Assembly (NCBI GenBank): GCA_016715075.1
Contig: JADKBK010000006.1
Coordinates: forward strand, 1 to 64,000
Direction of reading: 5' to 3'
Length of the DNA stretch: 64,000 nucleotides
From: Bacteroidales bacterium
GTDB lineage: Bacteria; Bacteroidota; Bacteroidia; Bacteroidales; VadinHA17
The translations under genes were made by a program, and so were the position numbers. Position 1 is the stretch's first letter. The number at the start of each line of letters is the position of its first letter. Under the pieces are notes generated by a model. It searched no databases. It saw only the letters and a program-made list of their open reading frames with translations, and was not told the DNA's origin. Positions 27,622 to 36,945 of this stretch are shown piece after piece.

Positions 27622-27780
27622 TTAACGTCCCGGATACTCAACAAACTGACCGAAGTCAGGCAGAGAGATTTTCCCTGTCCGTTGTCCGGGATCAACTGAA
27701 ATTATTGCTTTGGTATCCTGCTGGGTATATACCGTAATGATAAAACACTGGATAAATAAGACCAACAGGAGATACTTCAT
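27622..27780 (-). pseudogene. Remnant of an exported arabinofuranosidase-like gene (GH51-type start)
   Basis: 52 codons: a clean signal peptide (MKYLLLVLFIQCFIITVYTQ) and then AIISVDPGQRTGKISLPDFG and QFVEYPGR before a TAA. This resembles the first strand of GH51 alpha-L-arabinofuranosidases, whose typical start is an I-x-V-D ... K-I-S-P-x-x-x-G-Q-F-x-E. Nothing of the barrel follows; the next 110 bases show no homologous continuation. I read it as the stump of a deleted gene between the rubredoxin-like gene and the glycosidases. It could also be a short secreted peptide. Confidence 0.45.
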
Positions 27781-27811
27781 TTTATCACAGCTGATTATCT
27801 TATCATGACAC

Positions 27812-28411
27812 TCAGGCTGTCTGTTCCTTCGGCTGTGCCTCTTTACTTCCTTTCTTCTGCGGATAGGTGCCCGGCAAAATGACATTTATAAGTTTTTTAC
27901 CCCATAATCCGAGCTGAACACCTGCACCTAAGCTTAAAATACTCAGTATTAATGTCAGGATGTAATTATTTTCATTGCGGGCAACAAAGAAGATACCTAC
28001 TGACAGAGCAAGAATGATAAAACTGAAAATTATTTTTACACGCAGAAGGGGAGTGGCAAGAGTTTTGAACCTGGTAAGGCCGTCAATGATGCCGGTAATT
28101 ATCGCCATCACAAGTGTAAACGGGAAAACAAAAACTGAGAATATCAGGACATTTTTGATTACCTCCGGCTGGAAACTGCTAAAGAAACTCCTCAGTATGA
28201 CAAGAAGCGGAATAGCGATTACCATGGCCTGAGAAAGGTGTATGACAATGGGATGAAGATCAAGATTGAGGAGTATCAGCCTGTTACGTGAGACTTTCTC
28301 CCTATATGGCTCAAAAACCTTTCTGGGAAGTCCGCATGCCGGACATACATCTCCCAGCTTATCGGCTTCCATTACAAATCCACATGGGCGGCAACGTACA
28401 AGTTCTTTCAT
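27812..28411 (-). CDS. Membrane protein with rubredoxin-type zinc/iron ribbon
   Basis: 199 residues. The N-terminus has two CxxC knuckles (VRCRPCGFVM and DVCPACGLPR), a rubredoxin-like ribbon that binds Fe or Zn. Four to five transmembrane helices follow, starting with a DLHPIVIHLSQAMVIAIPLL segment that resembles DUF2231-like membrane domains and later FSFIILALSVGIFFVA. The C-terminus is charged (KKGSKEAQPKEQTA). A role in membrane redox chemistry is plausible but not shown. Upstream of the glycan genes on the same strand. Confidence 0.65.
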   Translation of the reverse strand: MKELVRCRPCGFVMEADKLGDVCPACGLPRKVFEPYREKVSRNRLILLNLDLHPIVIHLSQAMVIAIPLLVILRSFFSSFQPEVIKNVLIFSVFVFPFTLVMAIITGIIDGLTRFKTLATPLLRVKIIFSFIILALSVGIFFVARNENNYILTLILSILSLGAGVQLGLWGKKLINVILPGTYPQKKGSKEAQPKEQTA

Positions 28412-28660
28412 ATTGATTTAGATATAAGGTTTAACCCGACAAATTTAAAAATTTAAACTGATCAGAAAACATTAAAGCCGGATACGGTGACAAGAAAATA
28501 AAAAATTTAACAATTGAATTCATGAATCATTTTTCTGATTTTGTAAGCAGAACATGTTTTGAAAGGAGCTTAAGTTCCTTATAGTTAGGGGTAATTGCCC
28601 CATCTTAGGGAAACTCTGCGGCTGTCGTACAAAAGTAAAGAGCAGCCGATTCCTTATAAA

Positions 28661-29168
28661 ATTAGTTGACAGGATTACCTGTGTTGATCCTGGTTGGGGT
28701 GACTTAAATGAAAAAGCCTTTCATTCGCTCCGCTCATTGCGGTCTTTTTTATTTGCATCAACCTTCAGGCAAGCCTGGGTTTCTGCAAATAAAAAAGCCC
28801 GGCACTTACGTGCAAGGCTTTTTCATTTGTCGGGGTGGCAGGATTACCTGCGGTGATCCTGGTAGGGGGTGATTTAAATGAAAAAGCCTTTCATTCGCTC
28901 CGCTCATTGCGGGCTTTTTTATTTCCAGCAAACTCCAGGCAAGCCTGGGTTTACCAGAAATAAAAGCCTGGCACTTACGTGCAAGGCTTTTTCATTTGTC
29001 GGGGTGGCAGGATTACCTGTGTTGATCCTGGTTTGGGTGACTTAAATGAAAAAGCCTTTCATTCGCTTCGCTCATTGCGGTCTTTTTTATTTCCAGCAAA
29101 CTCCAGGCAAGCCTGGGTTTACCAGAAATAAAAAAGCCCGGCACTTACGTGCAAGGCTTTTTCATTTG
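28661..29168 (-). repeat. Three tandem about 169-bp units beside tRNA-Pro
   Basis: Units begin near 28661, at 28830 and at 28999, and the next period begins with the real tRNA gene (29169). Units 2 and 3 start with the same 16 bases as the 3' end of the tRNA gene; unit 1 keeps only part of it. Each unit then holds a GGATTACC/GGTGATCC-type stem, an AAAAAGCC...GGCTTTTTT structure, a CCAGGC/GCCTGG hairpin and a second terminator-like stem. In transcription sense they lie downstream of tRNA-Pro. No protein coding is supported. Confidence 0.88.
29131..29162 (-). terminator. Terminator after tRNA-Pro
   Basis: On the minus strand: AAAAAGCC pairs with GGCTTTTT, with an inner GCAC/GTGC stem and a GTAA loop, followed by a T-rich tract. 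It lies 6 bases downstream of the tRNA 3' end and is copied in each 169-bp unit. Confidence 0.7.
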
Positions 29169-29492
<324 letters not shown>

Positions 29493-29606
29493 TTTCGTCT
29501 CAAATCTGATGCGCTAATCCCGAAAAACAAAGAATCTTTGATTCTTATGTTTTTCGTGGATCCTCGTTCCGCTCCGCGGAACGGGACCGGGCTGCGCTAC
29601 ACCCCG
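29493..29606 (-). pseudogene. Broken duplicate of the tRNA-Pro 5' half
   Basis: On the minus strand, 29606-29587 is identical to the first 20 nt of tRNA-Pro. After 67 other bases, 29519-29493 matches the D-arm/anticodon-arm part with several substitutions (TTAGCGCATC identical). The intervening bases consist of two hairpins: a near-perfect 16-bp one (29521-29556, one bulged base) and a perfect 7-bp one (29566-29582). No T arm or 3' acceptor follows; instead the GIY-YIG start codon does. Confidence 0.7.
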
Positions 29607-29738
29607 CATTGTGCTCCGAAGCTTCCGGCGAAGGAGCATAATCTGCTCACGTGCCTCAGCTGTTAAAAGCAGCGCAAAAGTATTACTATTTTTCTAATTT
29701 CATAATATTTTGCCTGCAATTTGTTTTATTCTATTAAG

Positions 29739-31409
29739 CTATTTTGCCAGATTGATAGCTGCACATGTTTTGCCGCCTCCGTTTTTTGACGGTTGACCGG
29801 CTGCATATGAGATGCCTGTGGTACGATCAGTATATATCATTACCGGCCAGGCCAGAGTAGCATCCGATCTCTCAACCTTATGTCCCCGCTCTTCCAGATT
29901 GCCTATAAGTGAATTATCAGCTGAATTTATTTCAAGGCCCGAGATTTTTCCCATTCGGACAGCCGGATCAGGAGAGGGATTAAATGAATCCTGGATATGT
30001 TTTGTAAGAAAGCGCGGCGCAGTGACTGCATCTCTGGGCTTCATCCCAAACTCCACAATATCAAGTAACAGCTGAAGTGATACCTGGTCCTGCATATCTC
30101 CTCCTGCAACACTCATAGCAAGGAAAGGATTGCCATCCCTGAGCACGAGGGTAGGGGTGAGGGTTATCCGCGGGCGTTTTCCTGGTGCGAGTGAATTTGG
30201 GTGACCTTTCTGTGTGTTAAGGCTGCTCAGCCTTGTATTATGGGCAACACCCAGACTCTCGCAGATCCCATAGTCGGGATTTGCGCTTGGTGTTGCCGCA
30301 ACCACATTTCCCCATCTGTCGGCAACGACACAGGTTGTGGTGCCCTTTTCACCGGGCCAATATTCGCCCGGCCCGCTGTAAGCAACCATTTTGAGAGGAT
30401 CCCCTGGCCTGATCTCCAGCGAAGCATGCTTCATATCTATCAGTGGGTATCTGATTTTCGTGTATTCATCAGAGAGGAGAGGCACGATTGGTACATTTTC
30501 AAAGGAAGGATCTCCATAATACTTATCCCTGTCAGCATAGGCCAGTTTCATGGCCTCTATCGTCGCATGAATATAATCAGCAGAAAACGATCCCATGGTC
30601 TTCAGATCAAAATTTTCGAGAAGCCGTAATGACTGTAACAGCACTGGCCCCTGGGTCCAGGTATTGCATTTATTTACAGTATATCCCCTGTATTGTATTG
30701 AAACAGGCTTCTCAACCCTTGTGGTATGTGCCTCTAGATCTGCTTTCCTGAGGAAGCCGCCTGAGCTGATATAATATTTGTTCAGTTCATCGGCTATATC
30801 ACCCTTGTAAAAGCGATCTCTTGCAGCTGTTATTTTTTGTTCCCTGGTTCCATTAGTTGTCTTCTCAGTGAGAACAAGCCTCCGGAGTGTTTTTGCCAGG
30901 CTCGCATACCACTCTTTTCCTCCTGCATCGAGAAGCGACAGTGTTGGGCCGATAACCTGTTCAAATGACATAGTGCCCTTTTGGGAGAGAGCGGCCATAA
31001 GCGTACTGACAGCACTGGGTACAGTGGCCGCCTTTATGCCAGTTGAGGGAATCCCGTTATCATAATACCATTTTATAGCTTCAGGGTCAGCCGGAGCGCC
31101 TCCCATTCCGTTAAAAACAACAACATCCCTCGTCTTTGAATCGTAAAACATGAAGGGAACTTCACCGCCAATGCAAAAAAGACCATAATCTGATACAGCG
31201 AGATTAAAAATAGTGGCTACTGCAGCATCAACCGCATTGCCACCTTTCTGAAGCATTTCAATGCCTGCCCTTGTAGATGCCTGTGCTCCCGCTGCAACTG
31301 CTCCTCCGTTACCTGAAGCATGCCACGGCAAATCTTCAGCCATGACCCGGGAAATATTGGTTGCAGACATGATCAGTAATAAAATTAATCCGCAATTGAA
31401 GCTTTTCAT
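29739..31409 (-). CDS. ggt: Gamma-glutamyltransferase
   Basis: Exported Ntn-hydrolase (signal peptide 1-24) that cleaves the gamma-glutamyl bond of glutathione and related compounds. 556 residues is the normal precursor length. The large subunit shows GGNAVDAAVATIFNLAV and GLFCIGGEVPF; the autoprocessing site and catalytic Thr is in EKGTTTCVVAD (about residue 357), followed by GNVVAATPS and the GKRPRITLTPTLV and GGDMQDQVSLQ substrate loops. In this variant the glycine-rich oxyanion region is divergent from E. coli. The gene is monocistronic. Confidence 0.92.
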   Translation of the reverse strand: MKSFNCGLILLLIMSATNISRVMAEDLPWHASGNGGAVAAGAQASTRAGIEMLQKGGNAVDAAVATIFNLAVSDYGLFCIGGEVPFMFYDSKTRDVVVFNGMGGAPADPEAIKWYYDNGIPSTGIKAATVPSAVSTLMAALSQKGTMSFEQVIGPTLSLLDAGGKEWYASLAKTLRRLVLTEKTTNGTREQKITAARDRFYKGDIADELNKYYISSGGFLRKADLEAHTTRVEKPVSIQYRGYTVNKCNTWTQGPVLLQSLRLLENFDLKTMGSFSADYIHATIEAMKLAYADRDKYYGDPSFENVPIVPLLSDEYTKIRYPLIDMKHASLEIRPGDPLKMVAYSGPGEYWPGEKGTTTCVVADRWGNVVAATPSANPDYGICESLGVAHNTRLSSLNTQKGHPNSLAPGKRPRITLTPTLVLRDGNPFLAMSVAGGDMQDQVSLQLLLDIVEFGMKPRDAVTAPRFLTKHIQDSFNPSPDPAVRMGKISGLEINSADNSLIGNLEERGHKVERSDATLAWPVMIYTDRTTGISYAAGQPSKNGGGKTCAAINLAK

Positions 31410-31440
31410 GGAATTTCATATTTAATAAATGTCCTGAAAT

Positions 31441-32724
31441 TTAATTGTTATTCTTGATGCATCTCACTGAACCCCCGTCACTCATGCCATATTCACTTTT
31501 TTTGATCTCTTTAATATTGAACCCCATATCATAACTAAATGGTTTGGCAGTTGTTGCGGAAGCTGTTGCTGACCACCAATACCCGAAGTTACCGAGGTCT
31601 GTAAAAGAGCCACCCGCTGAATAAATATTATACCTTCCTCCACCAGGGAGTGCAGTAAACCCGCTGCCGTTTGTGGCTCCGAGATTAGGAGCAGCCCAAT
31701 GTGCAGTTCCTGCCTCCTTAAGCTTTCCTCCCGCCAGTGACTCTCCTCCAAGATAACCAATGAGAATCGTATAATCCTCTGCAAGGGGAACATGCCATCC
31801 GGTTGGACAGAGTTTTCCAGTATTCACGGCATGCCAGTTATATATCCCTCCATATAATGATTTAAAACTTGGTTCACTGTTATTGTACCAGCAAAATGCA
31901 GGCGTATCCATATTTGCCCACTCCGTGCCTCCTGTAATATTTGGTATTGATGTGCCATCATTAAATTTAGTTGTCTTCAGGTTCTCACCCATCCAGGTCT
32001 GTGTCCCGATAGTAACCACGCTGTAAGCATTTCCGTCATAATCGAGTATAGGCTCCATCTGTATGAATTCAACATCACTTCCATAACCTGTTCCAAGACT
32101 GTTTGTAGCATAAGCACGCACGTGATAAGTTGTACCAATTGTCAGCTCAGTAAGTGCGCTGGAAAATAAGCCGGTGCCAGTGCCGTCAGAAGAATGACTG
32201 TCGGCTATGGTTGGACTCCCTGTGGTATTCCAGCAGACTCCCCTTGTTGTTATTGGCAATCCACCATCATTGGTCACATCTCCTCCGCTTGCTGCAGTGG
32301 TAAGAGTTACAGATTTAAGCCCTGAGGTGACAACGGTTGGCTCAGCCACCTGATCAGTGGTAAAGGAGACCATCTCTCCATAACTGGTGCCTTCACTATT
32401 GGTTGCATATGCTCTTACATAATACAATGTACTGGGAGTCAGTCCGGTAATATGGCTCGTGAATAAACCGGTACCAGTGCTGTCGGCTGTCTTGTTGTCA
32501 CTTAAGGTAGGATCGAAAGAGGTGCTCCAGCAAACTCCACGGCCAGAAATGTGTGCGCCCCCATCGTTTGTCACCTGTCCTCCGGAGTATGCACTTGTCT
32601 GCATAATACGGCTTACACTGCCTGTTGTAACACCGGGAAGAGTTGCCTTTTTGCATGATGAAAACAATAGCGCAAATATGATCAGGACTATAGTTATACG
32701 GGTGATTTTTAATGTAAAATTCAT
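31441..32724 (-). CDS. Lipoprotein with repeated beta modules and a FISUMP domain
   Basis: 427-residue lipoprotein (lipobox LFSSC, Cys 24). Two consecutive fibronectin-like repeats follow (each with GGxVTNDGG, RGVCW, GTGLF, TYYVRAYATNSxGTxYG). Residues from about 230 onward are a FISUMP domain (TIGR02145-type): YSVVTIGTQTWMGENLKTTK, YNWHAVNTGKLCPTGWHVP, GWWSAT-like and GGSVRCIKN end. FISUMP domains are common in surface proteins of Bacteroidota and Fibrobacteres with unknown function. The gene stands alone. Confidence 0.8.
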   Translation of the reverse strand: MNFTLKITRITIVLIIFALLFSSCKKATLPGVTTGSVSRIMQTSAYSGGQVTNDGGAHISGRGVCWSTSFDPTLSDNKTADSTGTGLFTSHITGLTPSTLYYVRAYATNSEGTSYGEMVSFTTDQVAEPTVVTSGLKSVTLTTAASGGDVTNDGGLPITTRGVCWNTTGSPTIADSHSSDGTGTGLFSSALTELTIGTTYHVRAYATNSLGTGYGSDVEFIQMEPILDYDGNAYSVVTIGTQTWMGENLKTTKFNDGTSIPNITGGTEWANMDTPAFCWYNNSEPSFKSLYGGIYNWHAVNTGKLCPTGWHVPLAEDYTILIGYLGGESLAGGKLKEAGTAHWAAPNLGATNGSGFTALPGGGRYNIYSAGGSFTDLGNFGYWWSATASATTAKPFSYDMGFNIKEIKKSEYGMSDGGSVRCIKNNN

Positions 32725-33075
32725 AGTATCGTAATTTTATATTATCTGAAACAATTTACTAAGCGATCTCAGAATTACAGTTAAACATAAATAATTTCCT
32801 CCAAATGTAACTATTTTGAAAGGTTGCACCAAATTCATAAATACTGACAGGTTCAATAATTGCCACTTATAAACACTTAAAACTGGCATCCTTGTTATAG
32901 TTTATAATACTGAGATGAACAATTTCCCAAAGCAGGAACATAGTTTGAACCAGGTTCGGTCAAAACCCTACCGTAAGCTGCTGCAAACGATATTAATTGC
33001 TGTCTGTGTTTATTTTGCATTTCTTCTGAAAAGAATCCATCAGCCGATGGTATCAGCATAAATATTCAGCGATGT
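32725..33075. other. Intergenic region holding one candidate small gene
   Basis: About 350 bases between two reverse-strand genes. It is AT-rich and contains the forward 48-codon frame at 32915-33061. I see no strong terminator or repeat. Confidence 0.35.
32915..33061 (+). CDS. Candidate 48-residue single-helix membrane protein
   Basis: Short frame with ATG start and TAA stop. The product has a polar N-terminus with lysine/arginine (QVRSKPYRK), one clear transmembrane helix (LLQTILIAVCVYFAFLL) and a short basic tail KRIHQP. The composition is protein-like and the topology plausible, but no family is recognised and no ribosome-binding site is clear. Confidence 0.35.
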   Translation: MNNFPKQEHSLNQVRSKPYRKLLQTILIAVCVYFAFLLKRIHQPMVSA

Positions 33076-34059
33076 CTATTTGACTTTGATGACAATGCCA
33101 CTGTATGCCGTCTTGCCCTTGGTACTAATAGATGCCGCACCTGTAATCTCTTTCTTGTCAGAATAGATCTGGATATAATATAATCCGGCTTTATTAAACT
33201 GCAGTGGTATTTTATAAGATGTTCCGCTCCTGAAACCAGAAAGGTCCCATGCCGGAATTCTCAGGTATTGTTCATCGGTAAAGTCTTCGTAGCTTCCTTT
33301 CCTGCTTATCTGATCTGAAGTAAGGGGGGAAGGGAAATCCTCGCGATAGACAACGAGATAGTACAGATAATTGTCGGGTTTAGTTTTTACTGTAATGTGG
33401 AATGGCTTATTAACTGCGACCTCAGATGGTATATCCTCAAATTCAAAGTATCTGTCAATAAATTCTTCATAATATCTGAACTGTTTTCCTGAAAGATAAT
33501 ATCCAAGGCCAACAAAATTATGGGATTTTTCTATTATGGTTTTTTTATGACCATCATATGGGGGTTTTTCTGCCATGAAAGTACCATGACCTGACTTCAT
33601 CATGGAACCAATAAGTTCCGAAGATACTACGTAATTATCAGTAGACCATTCGCCAAAGGCATTTTCAGAAACATGATCATGTCCTCCGGCAAAAGCATAC
33701 CTGTGATAGGGCTTTTCTCCCGCCAGATTCCAGTGTCCGAGAAATTTATTTTCAGCAGCTTCCCTGCAGATTTTATTTGCTACCCTTGATGCGAGTATGT
33801 CTAATTTAACACTTCCCGCACCGTATTTCTTTCTGCTGCTATTAATAATCTCAAGTTGCTTGAGTTTCAATTTCAGTGCTTCCTCATCATCCTTGAAATC
33901 CGAGAGTCTTGGTTCACTGTTATTCAGTTTAATATAATACTCAAAATCTCCGTCTTTTAAATCAACCGTTTGCCTTGGCAGAATGGAATGAGGCAGGCAG
34001 ATCAGCACTATCCCTATTATTATAAAAAACCTAAGTGTTTTCCATAGTTTTCTGAACAT
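33076..34059 (-). CDS. CAP-domain (SCP/PR1-like) exported protein
   Basis: 327 residues with an N-terminal hydrophobic signal or anchor (FFIIIGIVLICLPHSIL). Residues about 80-200 are a CAP domain: INSSRKKYGAGSVKLD, then ENKFLGHWNLAGEKPYHRYA, ENAFGEW, and MMKSGHGTFM, resembling the His/Glu cavity residues of CAP proteins. The C-terminal third is a beta-sandwich (IPLQFNKAGLYYIQIYSDKK). CAP proteins are extracytoplasmic with lipid-binding or protease-like roles. I use ATG 34059; the upstream ATG at 34143 would place 28 residues before the signal. Confidence 0.75.
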   Translation of the reverse strand: MFRKLWKTLRFFIIIGIVLICLPHSILPRQTVDLKDGDFEYYIKLNNSEPRLSDFKDDEEALKLKLKQLEIINSSRKKYGAGSVKLDILASRVANKICREAAENKFLGHWNLAGEKPYHRYAFAGGHDHVSENAFGEWSTDNYVVSSELIGSMMKSGHGTFMAEKPPYDGHKKTIIEKSHNFVGLGYYLSGKQFRYYEEFIDRYFEFEDIPSEVAVNKPFHITVKTKPDNYLYYLVVYREDFPSPLTSDQISRKGSYEDFTDEQYLRIPAWDLSGFRSGTSYKIPLQFNKAGLYYIQIYSDKKEITGAASISTKGKTAYSGIVIKVK

Positions 34060-34197
34060 ATCTCTTTTCCTGTTGTTTAATGACCTAAAATAGCCGGATA
34101 AACTTAAAAACGTCTTTGGCAAAGATAAGTAAGAACTGCCCAAATATAATTACCAAAATCCGGAGTTTATCACTGATTCTTAAAAAAACAGATAAAA

Positions 34198-34743
34198 ATG
34201 AAAAAGCAAAAATTAATTCTTCTGTCACTGCTGATGATATTCAGTACGGCAGTTTTTTCTCAGAAAACAAGCTTCTATGATTTCAAAGTAAAAACACTTG
34301 AAGGCGATAATTTCGATCTCAGTTCGCTCAAAGGGAAAAAGGTGATGGTTGTAAATACCGCCTCAAAATGTGGTTATACGCCTCAGTATAAGGAGCTCGA
34401 AGAAGTTTATGAGAAATACGGGGATCTCCTGGTGATAATTGGTTTTCCTGCAAACAATTTTATGAACCAGGAGCCAGGAACGGCTTCAGAAATCAGGAAA
34501 TTCTGTACTGAAAATTATGGAGTTACATTTCCTATAATGCAGAAAATTTCTGTTAAGGGAGATGATATGGCTCCTCTTTATAAATGGCTTACTTCGAAGA
34601 AGGAGAATGGAGTCCTTGATTCTGAAGTTAAATGGAATTTCCAAAAATATCTGATCGATGAGAACGGTAATCTTGTTGATGTGGTTTACTCTAAGGAAAA
34701 ACCTGATTCAGACAGGATACTGGCCTGGATAACATCAAAATAA
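34198..34743 (+). CDS. Exported glutathione peroxidase family protein
   Basis: 181-residue thioredoxin-fold peroxidase with a signal peptide (residues 1-22, ending AVFSQ). The Cys-type active site NTASKCGYTPQ, the GFPANNFMNQEPG loop (an Asn in place of the usual Cys or Gln pattern of other members) and KWNFQKYLID with conserved Trp are present. It reduces peroxides, probably using thioredoxin rather than glutathione. It is a paralogue of the cytoplasmic enzyme at 50105-50587. Confidence 0.9.
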   Translation: MKKQKLILLSLLMIFSTAVFSQKTSFYDFKVKTLEGDNFDLSSLKGKKVMVVNTASKCGYTPQYKELEEVYEKYGDLLVIIGFPANNFMNQEPGTASEIRKFCTENYGVTFPIMQKISVKGDDMAPLYKWLTSKKENGVLDSEVKWNFQKYLIDENGNLVDVVYSKEKPDSDRILAWITSK

Positions 34744-34791
34744 CAAGCTAATGCCAGAACAAAAAGGGGAGCAGTAAATGGCATTTGTGTG

Positions 34792-34871
34792 CCTTAGTGC
34801 TTCCCTTTGTGCCCTTCGTGTTTAATTTTGAAATATTGAAACCTTATGGATCAAAAATTAAATCACTAAGG
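34792..34871. repeat. Inverted repeat in the convergent gap after the peroxidase
   Basis: CCTTAGTG (34792-34799) and CACTAAGG (34864-34871) are exact inverse copies. Between them is a CCTTTGTGCCCTTCGTG phrase that belongs to a low-complexity family seen again at 62643-62691. Probably a loose bidirectional terminator between convergent genes. Confidence 0.45.
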
Positions 34872-34923
34872 AGCACCAAGGTCAAATCTGCCTTAGGGAA
34901 CATTTTAATCAGTTCCTCACTGT

Positions 34924-35349
34924 TTACAGCGATATTGAAAGAATGTTTCCTGAAAGTGAGACAGGATATGATGCCAAAGCCCTTGGAGCCGGACCCTGTA
35001 TTACATTTCCTGTTGTTGCATAAATTGAACCATGGCAAGGGCACTGAATGTTTCCTGCACCTGAGTTGTAGGCTACTGTGCATCCCTGATGTGTACAGGT
35101 ACTTGAGAGAGCTACATAGTTTCCACCACCACTATTAATTACAATTATTCCCTGCGATACCACTGATCCTCCGGTACTAGTCAAGGCTGCATTTGCAGGT
35201 AAAGTAAGATCCAGATTGATTTTACTCCCTGGTCCTGGCCCTGCAGGATCCGTTGTTGAATCTTTTGTACAGCTGTCCAGCACTGATGGGACCATTACCA
35301 GTACTGCTCCCCCAAGCAATACTCTCTGTATTAAATCTCTTCTGTTCAT
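34924..35349 (-). CDS. Rieske [2Fe-2S] protein
   Basis: 141-residue exported redox protein. The N-terminus has a twin-arginine-like RRDL followed by a hydrophobic stretch and a cysteine (VLDSCTKD) typical of a lipoprotein anchor. A proline/glycine linker precedes the Rieske fold: box 1 CTHQGC, box 2 CPCHGS, with the last strands YPVSLSGNILSI. No cytochrome b partner is next to it, so its acceptor is unknown; it may serve as a small membrane-bound electron carrier. Confidence 0.9.
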   Translation of the reverse strand: MNRRDLIQRVLLGGAVLVMVPSVLDSCTKDSTTDPAGPGPGSKINLDLTLPANAALTSTGGSVVSQGIIVINSGGGNYVALSSTCTHQGCTVAYNSGAGNIQCPCHGSIYATTGNVIQGPAPRALASYPVSLSGNILSISL

Positions 35350-35479
35350 GTTTCTTTTTTAACTATTTATTAAGAAACATTCTAAATTAGAAATTGTTGT
35401 GTTGAGCAGGAGATAAATTTTGAGGTTGTCATCAAAGTCCTGCAGGTCAATACGGGGAAGACCACAGGAAAGGGGGATA

Positions 35480-36004
35480 TTACAATACGAACGGAATAAA
35501 CATTCTTGTTTCTTTCATATACTCTTTGTAATCATCTCCGAATCTGGCTATCATCTCTTTTTCTTCGATCCTTGCAGTAATGTATATCGCCACAAGATTT
35601 ACAGTTCCAAGACAGAGTTGAAGGATACCCATCTGTTTAATCATCACACCAGTCCCAAGCATAAAAACTGAAAGATACAGGGGATGCCTGATAAAATGGT
35701 AAAGGCCGGACCTGACGAGCACTGAGGTATTTTCGAAGTTATTGTCAGGCAAACCTTTCCTTTTTAATGTTATGTAACCGGCTACAGCAATATAGGCAGA
35801 CAGAATCAGCAGTAGCCAGGATATTATCTGTGGAATGGAAAACGGTTCGGAGAACCAGACTTTGTAATTTAACAGAACAAGAATGAAAATGCTTTCAAAA
35901 GCAAAGAACCTTGCTATTCCGTGGTACCTTTTAAATTTTATTGAAAGGAACCAGGAAAAGAGGATTATGAACAGTGTTCCGGCTGACAGGGTGTAATAAT
36001 TCAT
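35480..36004 (-). CDS. Isoprenylcysteine methyltransferase-family membrane protein
   Basis: 174 residues with four to five transmembrane helices. The C-terminal half has the ICMT/PEMT signature: LVRSGLYHFIRHPLYLSVF (SAM-binding R-H-P) and EEKEMIARFGDDYKEYMKE with the E-E and Y residues. The bacterial members methylate lipids or unknown small substrates. It starts 23 bases after ppk and is probably co-transcribed with it. Confidence 0.82.
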   Translation of the reverse strand: MNYYTLSAGTLFIILFSWFLSIKFKRYHGIARFFAFESIFILVLLNYKVWFSEPFSIPQIISWLLLILSAYIAVAGYITLKRKGLPDNNFENTSVLVRSGLYHFIRHPLYLSVFMLGTGVMIKQMGILQLCLGTVNLVAIYITARIEEKEMIARFGDDYKEYMKETRMFIPFVL

Positions 36005-36027
36005 AATAAAATCTGTTTGCTGTTACG

Positions 36028-36945
36028 TTATTTTTCAGCGGGCTTTTCATGTACTTTCCTGATAAAATTATATACCTCAATCTGTGACTGAACACTTTTC
36101 TTCCCAGGTTTGACAAAGTTATTTGAAAGTGCAGGATCTATTTTTCTTGCCTTAACTGTGTCACTCCATTGTATCATAAAGATCTCCCTGAGTTCATTCC
36201 TGAGGGTCTTATCAAAAACCGGACAGGTCACCTCAATCCTGTGTTCAATATTCCTGGTCATAAGATCAGCTGATGATATATAACATTCTTCGTTTCCACC
36301 GTTGCAGAATATCATGAACCGTGTATGTTCAAGATAGCGGTCAACTATACCGATTGCTTTAATATTTTCACTGAAATCCTTTACCCCCGGAACCAGTGAT
36401 ACCATCCCTCTTATTATTAATCTTATTACGACACCTGCCCTGCTGGCCTCATAAAGGTGTTCAATTATTTCATTGTCGGTAAGATTATTTAGTTTCAGAT
36501 ATATATAGGCTTTCTTTCCCTCCTTTGCATTTTTAATCTCATTATCAATCAGAAGGGTTATCTTGTTGCGAAGGAAGAATGGAGAGATGACAAGGTGGTA
36601 ATAGTTATCTTTTTTGTAATTAACATTAAAGAAGCTGAACGCCTTGAAAACTTCATAAGTAATCTTCTTGTTTGTGGTAAGAAGGAGATGGTCGGTATAT
36701 ATTTTTGCGGTATCCTCATTAAAATTACCGGTACCTATTGCTGCATATCGCTGGGTAATCTCATTTTTAACCCTGGTTATCAGGCAAAGCTTTGCATGAA
36801 CTTTTAGTCCGGGAACCCCATAAATTACTTTCACACCCTCCTCCATCAGTTTATTTCCCCAGAGGATGTTTGCCTCCTCATCAAACCGTGCCTGTAATTC
36901 CACTACTGTTGTGACATTTTTCCCATTCCTGACAGCATTTAGCAA
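36028..36945 (-). pseudogene. ppk1: Polyphosphate kinase, C-terminal fragment (frameshifted)
   Basis: Carries the catalytic C-terminal domains of PPK1: VVELQARFDEEANI, then the phospho-His in GVPGLKVHAKLCLITR, the TGNFNEDTAKIYTDHLLLTT segment and CPVFDKTLRNEL. The coding frame is open upstream to about 37055, where FDHFIDLLREASIDPYVSS joins the N-terminal part; the ATG at 36945 is internal. With one base restored near 37055 the gene would be 36028-38087 (about 686 residues), the normal length. Confidence 0.88.

Noticed and set aside
34785..35138. 117-residue forward frame over the Rieske gene
   Set aside because: It is antisense to the clear Rieske protein and starts in low-complexity DNA.
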